A program made the translations under genes and the position numbers. Positions 9,040 to 16,626 of a stretch of DNA of 64,000 bases are shown piece after piece. The number at the start of each line of letters is the position of its first letter. The stretch's first letter is position 1. This DNA comes from Halalkalibacter oceani (GTDB lineage Bacteria; Bacillota; Bacilli; Bacillales; Bacillaceae_D): contig NZ_JBEPKD010000005.1 of the NCBI RefSeq assembly GCF_040544555.1, positions 124,001-188,000 of the forward strand, read 5' to 3'. The notes under the pieces were generated by a model that was not told the origin of the DNA, did no database searches, and was given only the letters and a program-made list of their open reading frames with translations.

Positions 9040-10878
9040 ATGGCGCTTCGTGTTGAGAATATTAGATTCTCTAAAACAAATTTGAACCTGCAAAATGATG
9101 ACCACTTGACTATTCTTGCAGACATTATAGTAACGGGAGTAAATGAAAGTGACGAGGGATGGAATAATGTTAATTATTCTGTAATTGTAAATAATTATGA
9201 TGACTCTGGCTCAATTATAGCCTCCTCCCCTACTTCATTCTACATTCCTATTTCCGAGTTTGATTTTGGTGATAATCAAGTCACTACTAGAATCGAAAAA
9301 GAGAATGATGTTTTTGAATTTACTTATAATATTATCGGAGAAAATAGAGATACGTTTACATATCTTAGACGCTTTCAGTATGATGAATCATTATCTATTT
9401 CTGGAGATGTAGAATGGCGTATTGGTGAAGGAATTGTTTTAGATGGGTCAGGCGAAGTTCAACTGGAAATACCAACAGAAGGAAAAGCAAAATTAAAGAG
9501 CGTAATGTTTAATGCAATTGACGATCAAGATAATCGTATTTCTATCCATAAAGATTTTACTATAAAAGAAGAAGTAGACAATGGTGATATCTATAAATTT
9601 GACATTGATTTAAATAAATTTAAACATATCAGCTCTTTAGATATCATAGAAAGTCAGGAAGAAGTAGGATTAAACCTAAATGTTTTAGCTGAGAGCAAAA
9701 TAAGCTACCTTTTTTCTAAAGATGAATTGGAATGGAAAGGTTATTTAAATGGAGAATGGGTTACTGATTATCAGATGACTAAAGATGAAGTTGAATCATT
9801 AACTTCTGTTGAGTTCAGAGAGTTGTTTGGTAATAAAATACATACTGAGACAGTATTCGTCAAAGCATTATTATATAGTGAAAATCCTTATATTATTATG
9901 ATGAGATCTGCTGAATTTGATTATAATAGCAATCAAGCTCCGTGCATCTTCAATGCTTCCATAACTCCAGATCCTATTCATGATGAATTTGCCACTCTTA
10001 CAGCGGATATTGTGGATTATGAAGGAGACGCAATCGAGTACAGAGTGCTTATAAAGAAAAGTGGAGAAGAAGATTATTATGTCGCTAATGATTGGGAAAG
10101 TAGATCTAGTGAAACATCAATTTCACGATCATATAACTACCCTTATTTTAATGTTGGTGAGAATTTAATAAAAATTGAAGTAAAAGACCAAAGAGGAGCT
10201 ATCTCTGAGTGGATTGGGAATATTACCTTCATTAACTCTTCACCTAATATTGTCTATACATACAATGATTTTTCTGTTTCAGGGACAATTTATGATGATG
10301 ATGGTGATGATGTTACTTATCGTGTATATATTAATGAAGAAATGAAGTTTGATTATTTGCCATTCCATCCTTCTCCACGAACTTTCTTCTATGAATGGGA
10401 ATCATCTGATGTAAAAATTGATGATTGGAACACTATTAAAGTGGAAGCAAAAGATTCTTTAGACGATGAAGTATCTATAGAATTTATGATTATGGGAAGA
10501 TATAAAGGATTATTATTTATGGATGAAAATGGAGAATATTACACTACAGACAAAGGTGATTTATTGAAGATGCTAAATATAGACACCTTGATTGCTGGTC
10601 AAACTTCGGATGTCAAAAGAATAACACTTAAAAATTTCTCCAATTATGCAATTGAGGATACAGTGATTACTACTGACAGATACGAAATGCCAGACAATGC
10701 ATTTATTAAATTAGATTTTAATAATGATCCTTTTATACCCAAAGATTCTTTATTGATTAGTGAGATATTAAATAATGGAGACACAAAAGACTTTTATGTT
10801 GTTATCCAAACTGAAATCGGTAGAGGGAAAATGGGGTCAAGATTTAAAATTAATGCACAAGCCAGTCAGGTTAATTAG
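9040..10878 (+). CDS. Adhesin-like protein with Ig/PKD-type repeats
   Basis: This 612-residue protein (ribosome binding site GGGAGGTGA) is almost entirely beta-sandwich. At least two stretches (about 310-400 and 400-490) look like Ig or PKD-type modules: both carry a D(Y/D)EGDAIEYRV or DDDGDDVTYRV strand and end in an IKVEAKD-like strand. The acidic loops (DDDGDD) could bind calcium. The last about 100 residues contain a small domain with a DENGEYYTTDKGD turn. It is probably a surface-exposed tail or capsid-decoration protein. No enzyme motif is seen. Confidence 0.55.
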   Translation: MALRVENIRFSKTNLNLQNDDHLTILADIIVTGVNESDEGWNNVNYSVIVNNYDDSGSIIASSPTSFYIPISEFDFGDNQVTTRIEKENDVFEFTYNIIGENRDTFTYLRRFQYDESLSISGDVEWRIGEGIVLDGSGEVQLEIPTEGKAKLKSVMFNAIDDQDNRISIHKDFTIKEEVDNGDIYKFDIDLNKFKHISSLDIIESQEEVGLNLNVLAESKISYLFSKDELEWKGYLNGEWVTDYQMTKDEVESLTSVEFRELFGNKIHTETVFVKALLYSENPYIIMMRSAEFDYNSNQAPCIFNASITPDPIHDEFATLTADIVDYEGDAIEYRVLIKKSGEEDYYVANDWESRSSETSISRSYNYPYFNVGENLIKIEVKDQRGAISEWIGNITFINSSPNIVYTYNDFSVSGTIYDDDGDDVTYRVYINEEMKFDYLPFHPSPRTFFYEWESSDVKIDDWNTIKVEAKDSLDDEVSIEFMIMGRYKGLLFMDENGEYYTTDKGDLLKMLNIDTLIAGQTSDVKRITLKNFSNYAIEDTVITTDRYEMPDNAFIKLDFNNDPFIPKDSLLISEILNNGDTKDFYVVIQTEIGRGKMGSRFKINAQASQVN

Positions 10879-10896
10879 GTTGATTGGAGGTTAAAA

Positions 10897-12627
10897 GTGG
10901 ATGGAAATGAATTAAATCTAAACAATGAGATGTTTGGCGAAGTTGATATAATTGGCACTCGGACTAATCTGATTCAAGGATCGCTGACTGTAAGAATAGA
11001 TAGCAGCAATAAAATTGATGGATTGTTGGACATCCCATTATTTTCAAAAGATAACCTATTACATGGAGAAATTACAGTCAAAAGAGAATCAATTGCTTCA
11101 TTTAATGGTTCTATAATGATTGATGTTACCAACTTTATGTTTGGCGAAGTTGATATATATGATACTCCTGAGAACAGACAATATGGGATTTTAGTAAAAG
11201 ATAGTTATACACTCTCAACTCATCCTAATATTAACTATGGTCAAGATAGCATTCTGTATTTTTCAAATGACAGTACCGTATTCCTTGAGTATTCTTTTAG
11301 TGCTAATCAGTTTGAGCTTTTTTATCCTGAAAATGAGTTAGATGCTCATTTATCAATTTATTTAAATAGAGCATTACAACAACCGGCACAAGGCGAAGTC
11401 TACTTGACCTCTACTCATTGGTTTGAAGATGCTATTACAGATTCCAATAAGCCTGACGTAGAGCATGTGTTATCATTTGATGTCCCTTTGAACTATATCG
11501 GATGGATTGACATTCCAATTGGGAATTTGTTAAAAGATTACAACAAGTTATCCTCATTTAACTTTGCTCTAGCCGTTAAAATAAATACTAGTAGCTTCAC
11601 CCGCTCTCCAAGCAGGGAAGGAAGTTATGAACTCTCACCAAAATTATATTATAAGTATAATTACATCCCCCCTACTCTACGTGTAAGAAAAATATATGGT
11701 GAAATTGTTGTACGAAAAGATAGTACAGATAAATTTAATGGCTATTTAGAAGTCGATAGCTCTTACAATGAAGAAAAATTAGATGGGATAATTAGTGTTC
11801 CTAAATATAATGGATTGAGAAGCTTTTCAGGTAGCATGTTCGTTATTCAAAGACCAATCGAATCAAAGCTCGAAGGTGTACTAAATATTCCACTGCTTGA
11901 GCAAACAAGTCTTTTTAATGGAACAATTAGAGTTTCAAAAACTAACGAGGATTATTTGTACGGTAGTTTAAGCATTCCTTTGTTTAGTAATGAAAGATTA
12001 TTTAATGGAACATTAACTGTACAAAAAGAAGAAATATCACTTTTAAATGGTGATTTATCTATTCCATTATTTGAAGATGTAAGCACTCTACAAGGCTCAA
12101 TTACAATAGAAAAAGAAGAAATAAATTATCTACAAGGTCAAGTAATAATACCCATATTTGATGAGTTGCAATCCTTTAGTGGCTATATAACTGTTGAGCA
12201 AGTATCTACAATAAAAATAAGTGGATTATTAGATGTTCCATTATTTGAAAATGTAAGCATATTACAAGGGACAATTATAGTTGAAAAGCAAAGCGTAAAT
12301 TATCTACAAGGTCAAGTGATAATACCTTTATTCGATGAGTTAGATTCTTTTAATGGCAACTTAACAGTTGGGCAAGTTTCTACTATAAAAATAAATGGGT
12401 TGTTAGATGTTCCATTATTTGAAAATCAAAGTCAATTTGATGGAACTTTGGATGTTCAAGAAATGTGGAATTCGTTATTTGACGGTATGATTGATATACC
12501 TTTATTCCAACAAAGTGCAAGTTTTGATGGAAGCCTCTCTGTGATGCCTGTAAACATAAGCATGTTGAAAGGAATCATTAGAGTTTCATCCGGTAGGAGA
12601 AGTCGAGCATATGTGTATATTATGTGA
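10897..12627 (+). CDS. Tandem-repeat surface protein with a DNRLRE-like domain
   Basis: The 576-residue protein probably starts at GTG 10897 (ribosome binding site GGAGG). Residues 95-275 resemble a DNRLRE-type adhesion domain, with a YGQDSILYFSNDS motif, a long beta-rich middle and a PKLYYKY ending. On both sides are short repeats of about 20 residues alternating G.L.IPLF.....F.G and .G.I.V.K. patterns, about a dozen after residue 275. The DNA repeats are also recognisable. This is probably an extended fibrous stalk with a binding domain inserted near its N-terminal third. It is the last gene before the independent csrA-flagellin unit. Confidence 0.55.
   Translation: MDGNELNLNNEMFGEVDIIGTRTNLIQGSLTVRIDSSNKIDGLLDIPLFSKDNLLHGEITVKRESIASFNGSIMIDVTNFMFGEVDIYDTPENRQYGILVKDSYTLSTHPNINYGQDSILYFSNDSTVFLEYSFSANQFELFYPENELDAHLSIYLNRALQQPAQGEVYLTSTHWFEDAITDSNKPDVEHVLSFDVPLNYIGWIDIPIGNLLKDYNKLSSFNFALAVKINTSSFTRSPSREGSYELSPKLYYKYNYIPPTLRVRKIYGEIVVRKDSTDKFNGYLEVDSSYNEEKLDGIISVPKYNGLRSFSGSMFVIQRPIESKLEGVLNIPLLEQTSLFNGTIRVSKTNEDYLYGSLSIPLFSNERLFNGTLTVQKEEISLLNGDLSIPLFEDVSTLQGSITIEKEEINYLQGQVIIPIFDELQSFSGYITVEQVSTIKISGLLDVPLFENVSILQGTIIVEKQSVNYLQGQVIIPLFDELDSFNGNLTVGQVSTIKINGLLDVPLFENQSQFDGTLDVQEMWNSLFDGMIDIPLFQQSASFDGSLSVMPVNISMLKGIIRVSSGRRSRAYVYIM
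12100..12480 (+). repeat. Tandem nucleotide repeats coding for the stalk repeats
   Basis: Near-identical blocks recur here. ATTATCTACAAGGTCAAGT occurs near 12125 and 12299, and TGTTCCATTATTTGAAAAT near 12234 and 12408. The unit is about 174 bases and copies two pairs of protein repeats. Such similarity suggests recent duplication and a potential for repeat-number variation. Confidence 0.7.
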
Positions 12628-12664
12628 ACATGAATAGTTGCATAAAAAATTTTTAAATTCCTAT

Positions 12665-12691
12665 TAAACATCTACTACCTTCGTCCGATAT
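12665..12691 (+). promoter_or_regulatory. Sigma-D (motility) promoter for csrA-flagellin
   Basis: TAAA (12665-12668), a 15-base spacer, and TCCGATAT (12684-12691) match the Bacillus sigma-D consensus TAAA-N15-GCCGATAT with one mismatch. It lies between the end of the stalk-protein gene and csrA, so the flagellin unit should follow the host motility programme. Confidence 0.75.
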
Positions 12692-12714
12692 AATTACTGT
12701 AAGTTAAAATATAA

Positions 12715-12730
12715 ACATCATGGAGGATGT
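12715..12730 (+). promoter_or_regulatory. Candidate CsrA-binding hairpin over the csrA ribosome binding site
   Basis: ACATC (12715-12719) pairs with GATGT (12726-12730). The six-base loop ATGGAG exposes GGA, and GGAGG (12722-12726) is the Shine-Dalgarno sequence of csrA. The 3' half resembles the CsrA consensus ARGGAUGU. This predicts translational autoregulation. Confidence 0.5.
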
Positions 12731-12733
12731 CTA

Positions 12734-12970
12734 ATGGGATTAGTCATTGGTCGCAAGGAAGGCGAAGCTATAATTATTGGAGATTTAATTAGAATTGAGG
12801 TTTTTGAAGAAAATGGATTATTGCGCTTAGATATTGATGCTCCAAAGGAGATTAATATTGTTAGGGAGGAAATTTATAATCCAAAGAATAAAAATTCTTC
12901 AAAGGCTCTTTATGAGTTTGCAAAAACTCATGAGAAACTGTTCAAACCCTCTTCTATTGAGGAGGTTTGA
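12734..12970 (+). CDS. csrA: CsrA-family translational regulator (prophage-borne)
   Basis: This 78-residue protein has the CsrA core: an N-terminal strand LVIGRKEGEAIIIG, the central LRLDIDAPKEINIVREEIY, and the conserved Arg of the (H)R.EIY motif that contacts RNA in the family. Bacillus CsrA is about 74 residues. One extra residue follows Met1, and the C-terminal tail is long and charged. CsrA dimers bind GGA in RNA loops and block translation; in Bacillus the main target is flagellin (hag) mRNA and FliW antagonises it. No fliW is present here. The gene has its own sigma-D promoter and lies 61 bases upstream of a flagellin gene, between phage tail genes. Confidence 0.9.
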   Translation: MGLVIGRKEGEAIIIGDLIRIEVFEENGLLRLDIDAPKEINIVREEIYNPKNKNSSKALYEFAKTHEKLFKPSSIEEV

Positions 12971-12983
12971 AAATAAATCAATT

Positions 12984-13022
12984 GGGGACTCACGGATGAG
13001 GTAAACCCCTAACACACGGAGG
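12984..13022 (+). promoter_or_regulatory. Flagellin leader with two CsrA-type GGA sites
   Basis: CTCA (12989-12992) pairs with TGAG (12997-13000) around the loop CGGA. GGGG (12984-12987) and CCCC (13006-13009) can form an outer stem. A second GGA lies in the ribosome binding site CACGGAGG (13015-13022). In Bacillus subtilis the hag leader also has an upstream CsrA site and one overlapping the Shine-Dalgarno sequence. Confidence 0.65.
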
Positions 13023-13031
13023 TAGAAAAGT

Positions 13032-14867
13032 ATGATTATCAACAACAACATTCCAGCATTAAACACGTACCGTCAAATGGGTATTAATCAAGGCGGCGCA
13101 CAAAAGGCAATGGAGAAACTTTCTTCTGGTCTTCGTATTAACCGTGCTGGAGACGATGCGGCAGGTCTAGCGATCTCTGAGAAAATGAGAGCGCAAATCA
13201 GAGGTTTAGATCAAGCATCTCGTAACTCGCAAGATGGTATTTCAATGATTCAAACGGCTGAGGGTGCGCTTCAAGAAACACAAAATATTCTTCAGCGTAT
13301 GCGTGAGCTTGCTACACAAGCATCGAACGACACAAATGTTGAAGTAGACCGTAACGAAATTCAGAAGGAAATTAACCAATTAACTTCTGAAATCAACCGT
13401 GTCGGTAACACAACAGAGTTCAATACACGCAGACTTTTGAATGGCGACTTATCTTCTTCATATGAGGTAAGCCCATCGATTACGACTCCCGGAGAAGTGG
13501 CTAATGTAGTTAAGGCTATTGATCAAACAATTGCAGTAGGTGATGAACCTGTTTCTTGGTCAGGTACATCTTCCGCAGACTTTGAAATTGGTATTACTGG
13601 TCAAGCTGACAACGGGTTTGATTTTGGGGCGCTTAATACAGGAGAAACAAATGAACTAGTAATTACAAGAGACGGAGATGCATTTAAAGTAGACTTCGAA
13701 GGTACTGATGGTTCAGGGAGTACATTAGCAATCACAGCCGACAGTGTAGCTTTTGATCCTGCGACAAAGACATATTCATACGATAATCAAGGCATTAGTT
13801 TCTCCTTTACCCAAGAAGATATTGAAAATTGGGAAGACGGTGATGCTGTAACTATCGACTTGAATGTTATCGCTGATGCTAATGCTAATGATGCAACAGG
13901 TACACATAGTTCAGTTGCAGAAAAGACACCTTTGACTATTGGTGGAACAACAGGGGATGCTTCAGCTACAATGTCAGATATTGATGTTGATGGCGACAGT
14001 TCTTTATTGCTTGAGGGTGTTGATAGCTTTGAAATTGAATGGGATGAAGCTACAGCCACTTTTACAGCCACTCTTTTAGCAGGAGGAACTCAAGTATCGG
14101 AAACAACTTTTTCACTAGCTGCTGGTGATACACTTAATTATGATGCAGATGGAATTTCCTTTACTTTTACAGCTACAGGTGATACTGATGGAGATGGTAA
14201 CATTACTGGATCATTCTCACTTGAAACAGATACTTTTGAAGTAGAAACAAAAGAAGAAGAAGTTGAAGCGGCAGTTGTTGAAGATCGTTCTTTGTCATTC
14301 CAAATTGGAGCAAATCAAAACCAAGCACTTAAACTGGCGATTAATGACATGCGTTCTGAATCGCTTGGTGTAAGTTCGACTGGTGATACAACTCAATGGG
14401 TTGAGATCTCTAGAGGACATGAGTCATTAATTGAAGCTGGTACAATGATTACTGGTGATGATGCAGTTGCAGAAGGCTTAGATGCAGATAAATTTTATGT
14501 TCAAGCAACTTTCACATCTGGTAATGATGTGACAGACGGTACTAATGCCGCAGGAGTAGAGCGTGGTTTGTCAATGGAAAGCCATGAGTCAGCGGCGGCG
14601 GCAGTTACAATTATTAACGATGCAATTGAGCGAGTATCAGCAGAACGTTCAATGCTAGGTGCTACTCAAAACCGATTAGAGCATACAATCTCTAACTTGA
14701 ACAACTCTTCTGAGAATCTTCAAGCCGCTGAATCCCGTGTGCGTGACGTTGATATGGCGAGAGAAGTAATGGAAATGACTAAGAACAACATTCTTTCTCA
14801 AGCTTCTCAGGCTATGCTTGCACAAGCGAACCAAGCACCACAAGCGGTTCTTCAATTACTTGGATAA
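13032..14867 (+). CDS. hag: Flagellin encoded within the prophage tail module
   Basis: The 611-residue protein has complete flagellin D0/D1 ends. The N-terminal about 140 residues start MIINNNIPALNTYRQ and contain KLSSGLRINRAGDDAAGLAI. The C-terminal about 85 residues contain NRLEHTISNLNN and end in QAMLAQANQAPQAVLQLLG, as required for export and polymerisation. Between them is a large acidic, Asp/Thr-rich D2/D3-type insert (about 145-470), so it is far longer than the about 270-300 residues of many Bacillus flagellins. It is preceded by csrA and a CsrA-type leader and followed by its own terminator. The ends would allow it to join a host flagellar filament. A structural role in the virion is an alternative. 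Confidence 0.93.
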   Translation: MIINNNIPALNTYRQMGINQGGAQKAMEKLSSGLRINRAGDDAAGLAISEKMRAQIRGLDQASRNSQDGISMIQTAEGALQETQNILQRMRELATQASNDTNVEVDRNEIQKEINQLTSEINRVGNTTEFNTRRLLNGDLSSSYEVSPSITTPGEVANVVKAIDQTIAVGDEPVSWSGTSSADFEIGITGQADNGFDFGALNTGETNELVITRDGDAFKVDFEGTDGSGSTLAITADSVAFDPATKTYSYDNQGISFSFTQEDIENWEDGDAVTIDLNVIADANANDATGTHSSVAEKTPLTIGGTTGDASATMSDIDVDGDSSLLLEGVDSFEIEWDEATATFTATLLAGGTQVSETTFSLAAGDTLNYDADGISFTFTATGDTDGDGNITGSFSLETDTFEVETKEEEVEAAVVEDRSLSFQIGANQNQALKLAINDMRSESLGVSSTGDTTQWVEISRGHESLIEAGTMITGDDAVAEGLDADKFYVQATFTSGNDVTDGTNAAGVERGLSMESHESAAAAVTIINDAIERVSAERSMLGATQNRLEHTISNLNNSSENLQAAESRVRDVDMAREVMEMTKNNILSQASQAMLAQANQAPQAVLQLLG

Positions 14868-14877
14868 AATGTTTTTC

Positions 14878-14912
14878 AAAAGACACTCATTACGAGTGTC
14901 TTTTTGTTTTTC
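14878..14912 (+). terminator. Terminator of the csrA-flagellin unit
   Basis: The 11-bp stem AAAAGACACTC / GAGTGTCTTTT with a five-base loop leads into a T-rich tract, directly after the flagellin stop codon. Confidence 0.85.
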
Positions 14913-14984
14913 TTTAAACACAGTGACAATGAATTGTTTGAATAATATTATAAGTGCTAATTAAAATAGAAAGGTTGTGATTTA

Positions 14985-16592
14985 ATGAGTCCAATACCAG
15001 CAACAACTGGTCAACTAAGAACAAAAATACAAGACATGGAAATCGGAGATTATATTGTATGTAAATATCAAGCATCAAGCGGTAATGTGGGTACATTTAG
15101 TGAGTTAGGGTATTCAACAGCAAGTGAAATTCCAGTAGAAGGATCTGCTTCACCTGATGGGACGTTTTATTTGGTGAAAGCTGAGAAAGGGTTGTTGATA
15201 GCTGATAGAGTTGTGCAACATAGTATTTCATGGGATACGCTTAATGCAGGGGGGATGATTCAGCCTTCAAGTTTGCCTATTATGAAGTTGCCTGATCCTG
15301 ATGAATTGCCAACAGGAAACGGTCAATCAACTTCATTTTCACCTGATGGGAATTATTTAGCTGTAGCTCATAGCAGTTCACCATTTGTCAGTATATACAA
15401 GCGAAATGACGATACTTTTATCAAACTACCTGATCCAGATATTTTACCAGCAGGTAATAGTAGAGGAGTATCATTCTCGTCTGATGGAAATTATTTAGCT
15501 GTGGCTCACGATGTTTCACCATACATTACAATTTATAAGAGGAGTGGTGATAATCTTACGAAATTACCTGACCCAAGTGAATTGCCAACAGGTACAGGAT
15601 ACGGAGTATCCTTCTCACCAGATGGTAATTATTTATCTGTGGTGCATGTCGGTTCACCATATATTACCATTTATAAGAAGAATGGCGACACTTTTACAAA
15701 ACTACCTAACCCAAGTGAATTACCAACGGATACAGGAGTTCAAACCTCGTTTTCACCCGACGGAAATCATTTAGTAGTGGGGCATAACACTTCACCATTT
15801 GTCACTATTTATAAGCGTAATGGCGATAGTTTTGAGAAATTACCTGATCCAAGTGGATTGCCAACGGGTACAGGACGCGGATTTTCCTTCTCACCTGATG
15901 GGAATTATTTAGCTGTGGTACATTCTGGTTCACCATTTGTCAGTATATACAAGCGAAATGACGATACATTTACTAAGCTACCTAATCCAGATATTTTACC
16001 GACAAACATAGGACGAGGAACCTCATTTTCATCAGATGGGAATTATTTAGCTGTCGCTCATTCTATTTTACCCTCTATCACCATTTATAAAAGAAATGGT
16101 GATAATTTTACAAAGTTGCCTGATCCTGATGTGTTGCCAATAAATATAGGATGGGGAACATCATTCTCACCAGATGGCAATTATTTAGCAGTAGGTCACG
16201 ATGAGTCACCATATATTACCATATACGACTTCCATCAAAGAAAAATCCGATCAATCACTGGCGGAGTTTCATATGCTGACGAAAACGGAAATAAAAGTTT
16301 ATCAGATCAAGGATTTGGAGCATTCCCTACAACCAATGAGTGGGATAAATATATTGTTAATTTTCCAGAGAATTTAATTGCAGATGGAGCTACGTTAGAT
16401 GATGTGTTTCATTGGAGTAAATGCTACACATGGACACAAGACACACCAGATGTCAATATCCAAGGCAGAGCATCCGATCAAAGAGTTAGAAGAGGAAGCT
16501 TGAATGCAGGTCATACGGGATTTCCATCTTCTTCATTAGACCCTTCTAATACTGGATTCAGACCCGTTTTTCAATACAAAGAAACACAATAA
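14985..16592 (+). CDS. Seven-repeat beta-propeller adhesin
   Basis: The 535-residue protein starts behind GAAAGG. An N-terminal domain (1-90) ends in the block ISWDTLNAGG. Residues 101-420 hold seven repeats of about 46 residues with the pattern KLPDPxxLPxxxG, SFSPDGNYLAVxH, SPxITIYKRNGD, which is a WD40/YncE-like seven-bladed propeller. The C-terminal part (about 423-535) contains ITGGV, NEWDKYIVN and a final FRPVFQYKE. The same N- and C-terminal blocks occur in the next gene, where another domain fills the gap. It is probably a fibre-tip or baseplate adhesin. No signal peptide or catalytic motif is seen. Confidence 0.65.
   Translation: MSPIPATTGQLRTKIQDMEIGDYIVCKYQASSGNVGTFSELGYSTASEIPVEGSASPDGTFYLVKAEKGLLIADRVVQHSISWDTLNAGGMIQPSSLPIMKLPDPDELPTGNGQSTSFSPDGNYLAVAHSSSPFVSIYKRNDDTFIKLPDPDILPAGNSRGVSFSSDGNYLAVAHDVSPYITIYKRSGDNLTKLPDPSELPTGTGYGVSFSPDGNYLSVVHVGSPYITIYKKNGDTFTKLPNPSELPTDTGVQTSFSPDGNHLVVGHNTSPFVTIYKRNGDSFEKLPDPSGLPTGTGRGFSFSPDGNYLAVVHSGSPFVSIYKRNDDTFTKLPNPDILPTNIGRGTSFSSDGNYLAVAHSILPSITIYKRNGDNFTKLPDPDVLPINIGWGTSFSPDGNYLAVGHDESPYITIYDFHQRKIRSITGGVSYADENGNKSLSDQGFGAFPTTNEWDKYIVNFPENLIADGATLDDVFHWSKCYTWTQDTPDVNIQGRASDQRVRRGSLNAGHTGFPSSSLDPSNTGFRPVFQYKETQ
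15285..16235 (+). repeat. Seven tandem repeats of about 138 bases (propeller blades)
   Basis: Each unit encodes one propeller blade. The DNA blocks TCACCTGATGGGAATTATTT and TTTATAAG/ATACAAGCG recur with few changes. Confidence 0.8.
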
Positions 16593-16626
16593 ATCAATTA
16601 CTTTATTTACAAGAGAGGTGATATAA

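Noticed and set aside
12734..14867. csrA-hag as the ordinary host flagellar locus interrupted by a prophage
   Set aside because: Both flanks are phage adhesin genes, and no fliW, flgL or fliD is present in the window. It remains a formal alternative and is listed as a refutation test.
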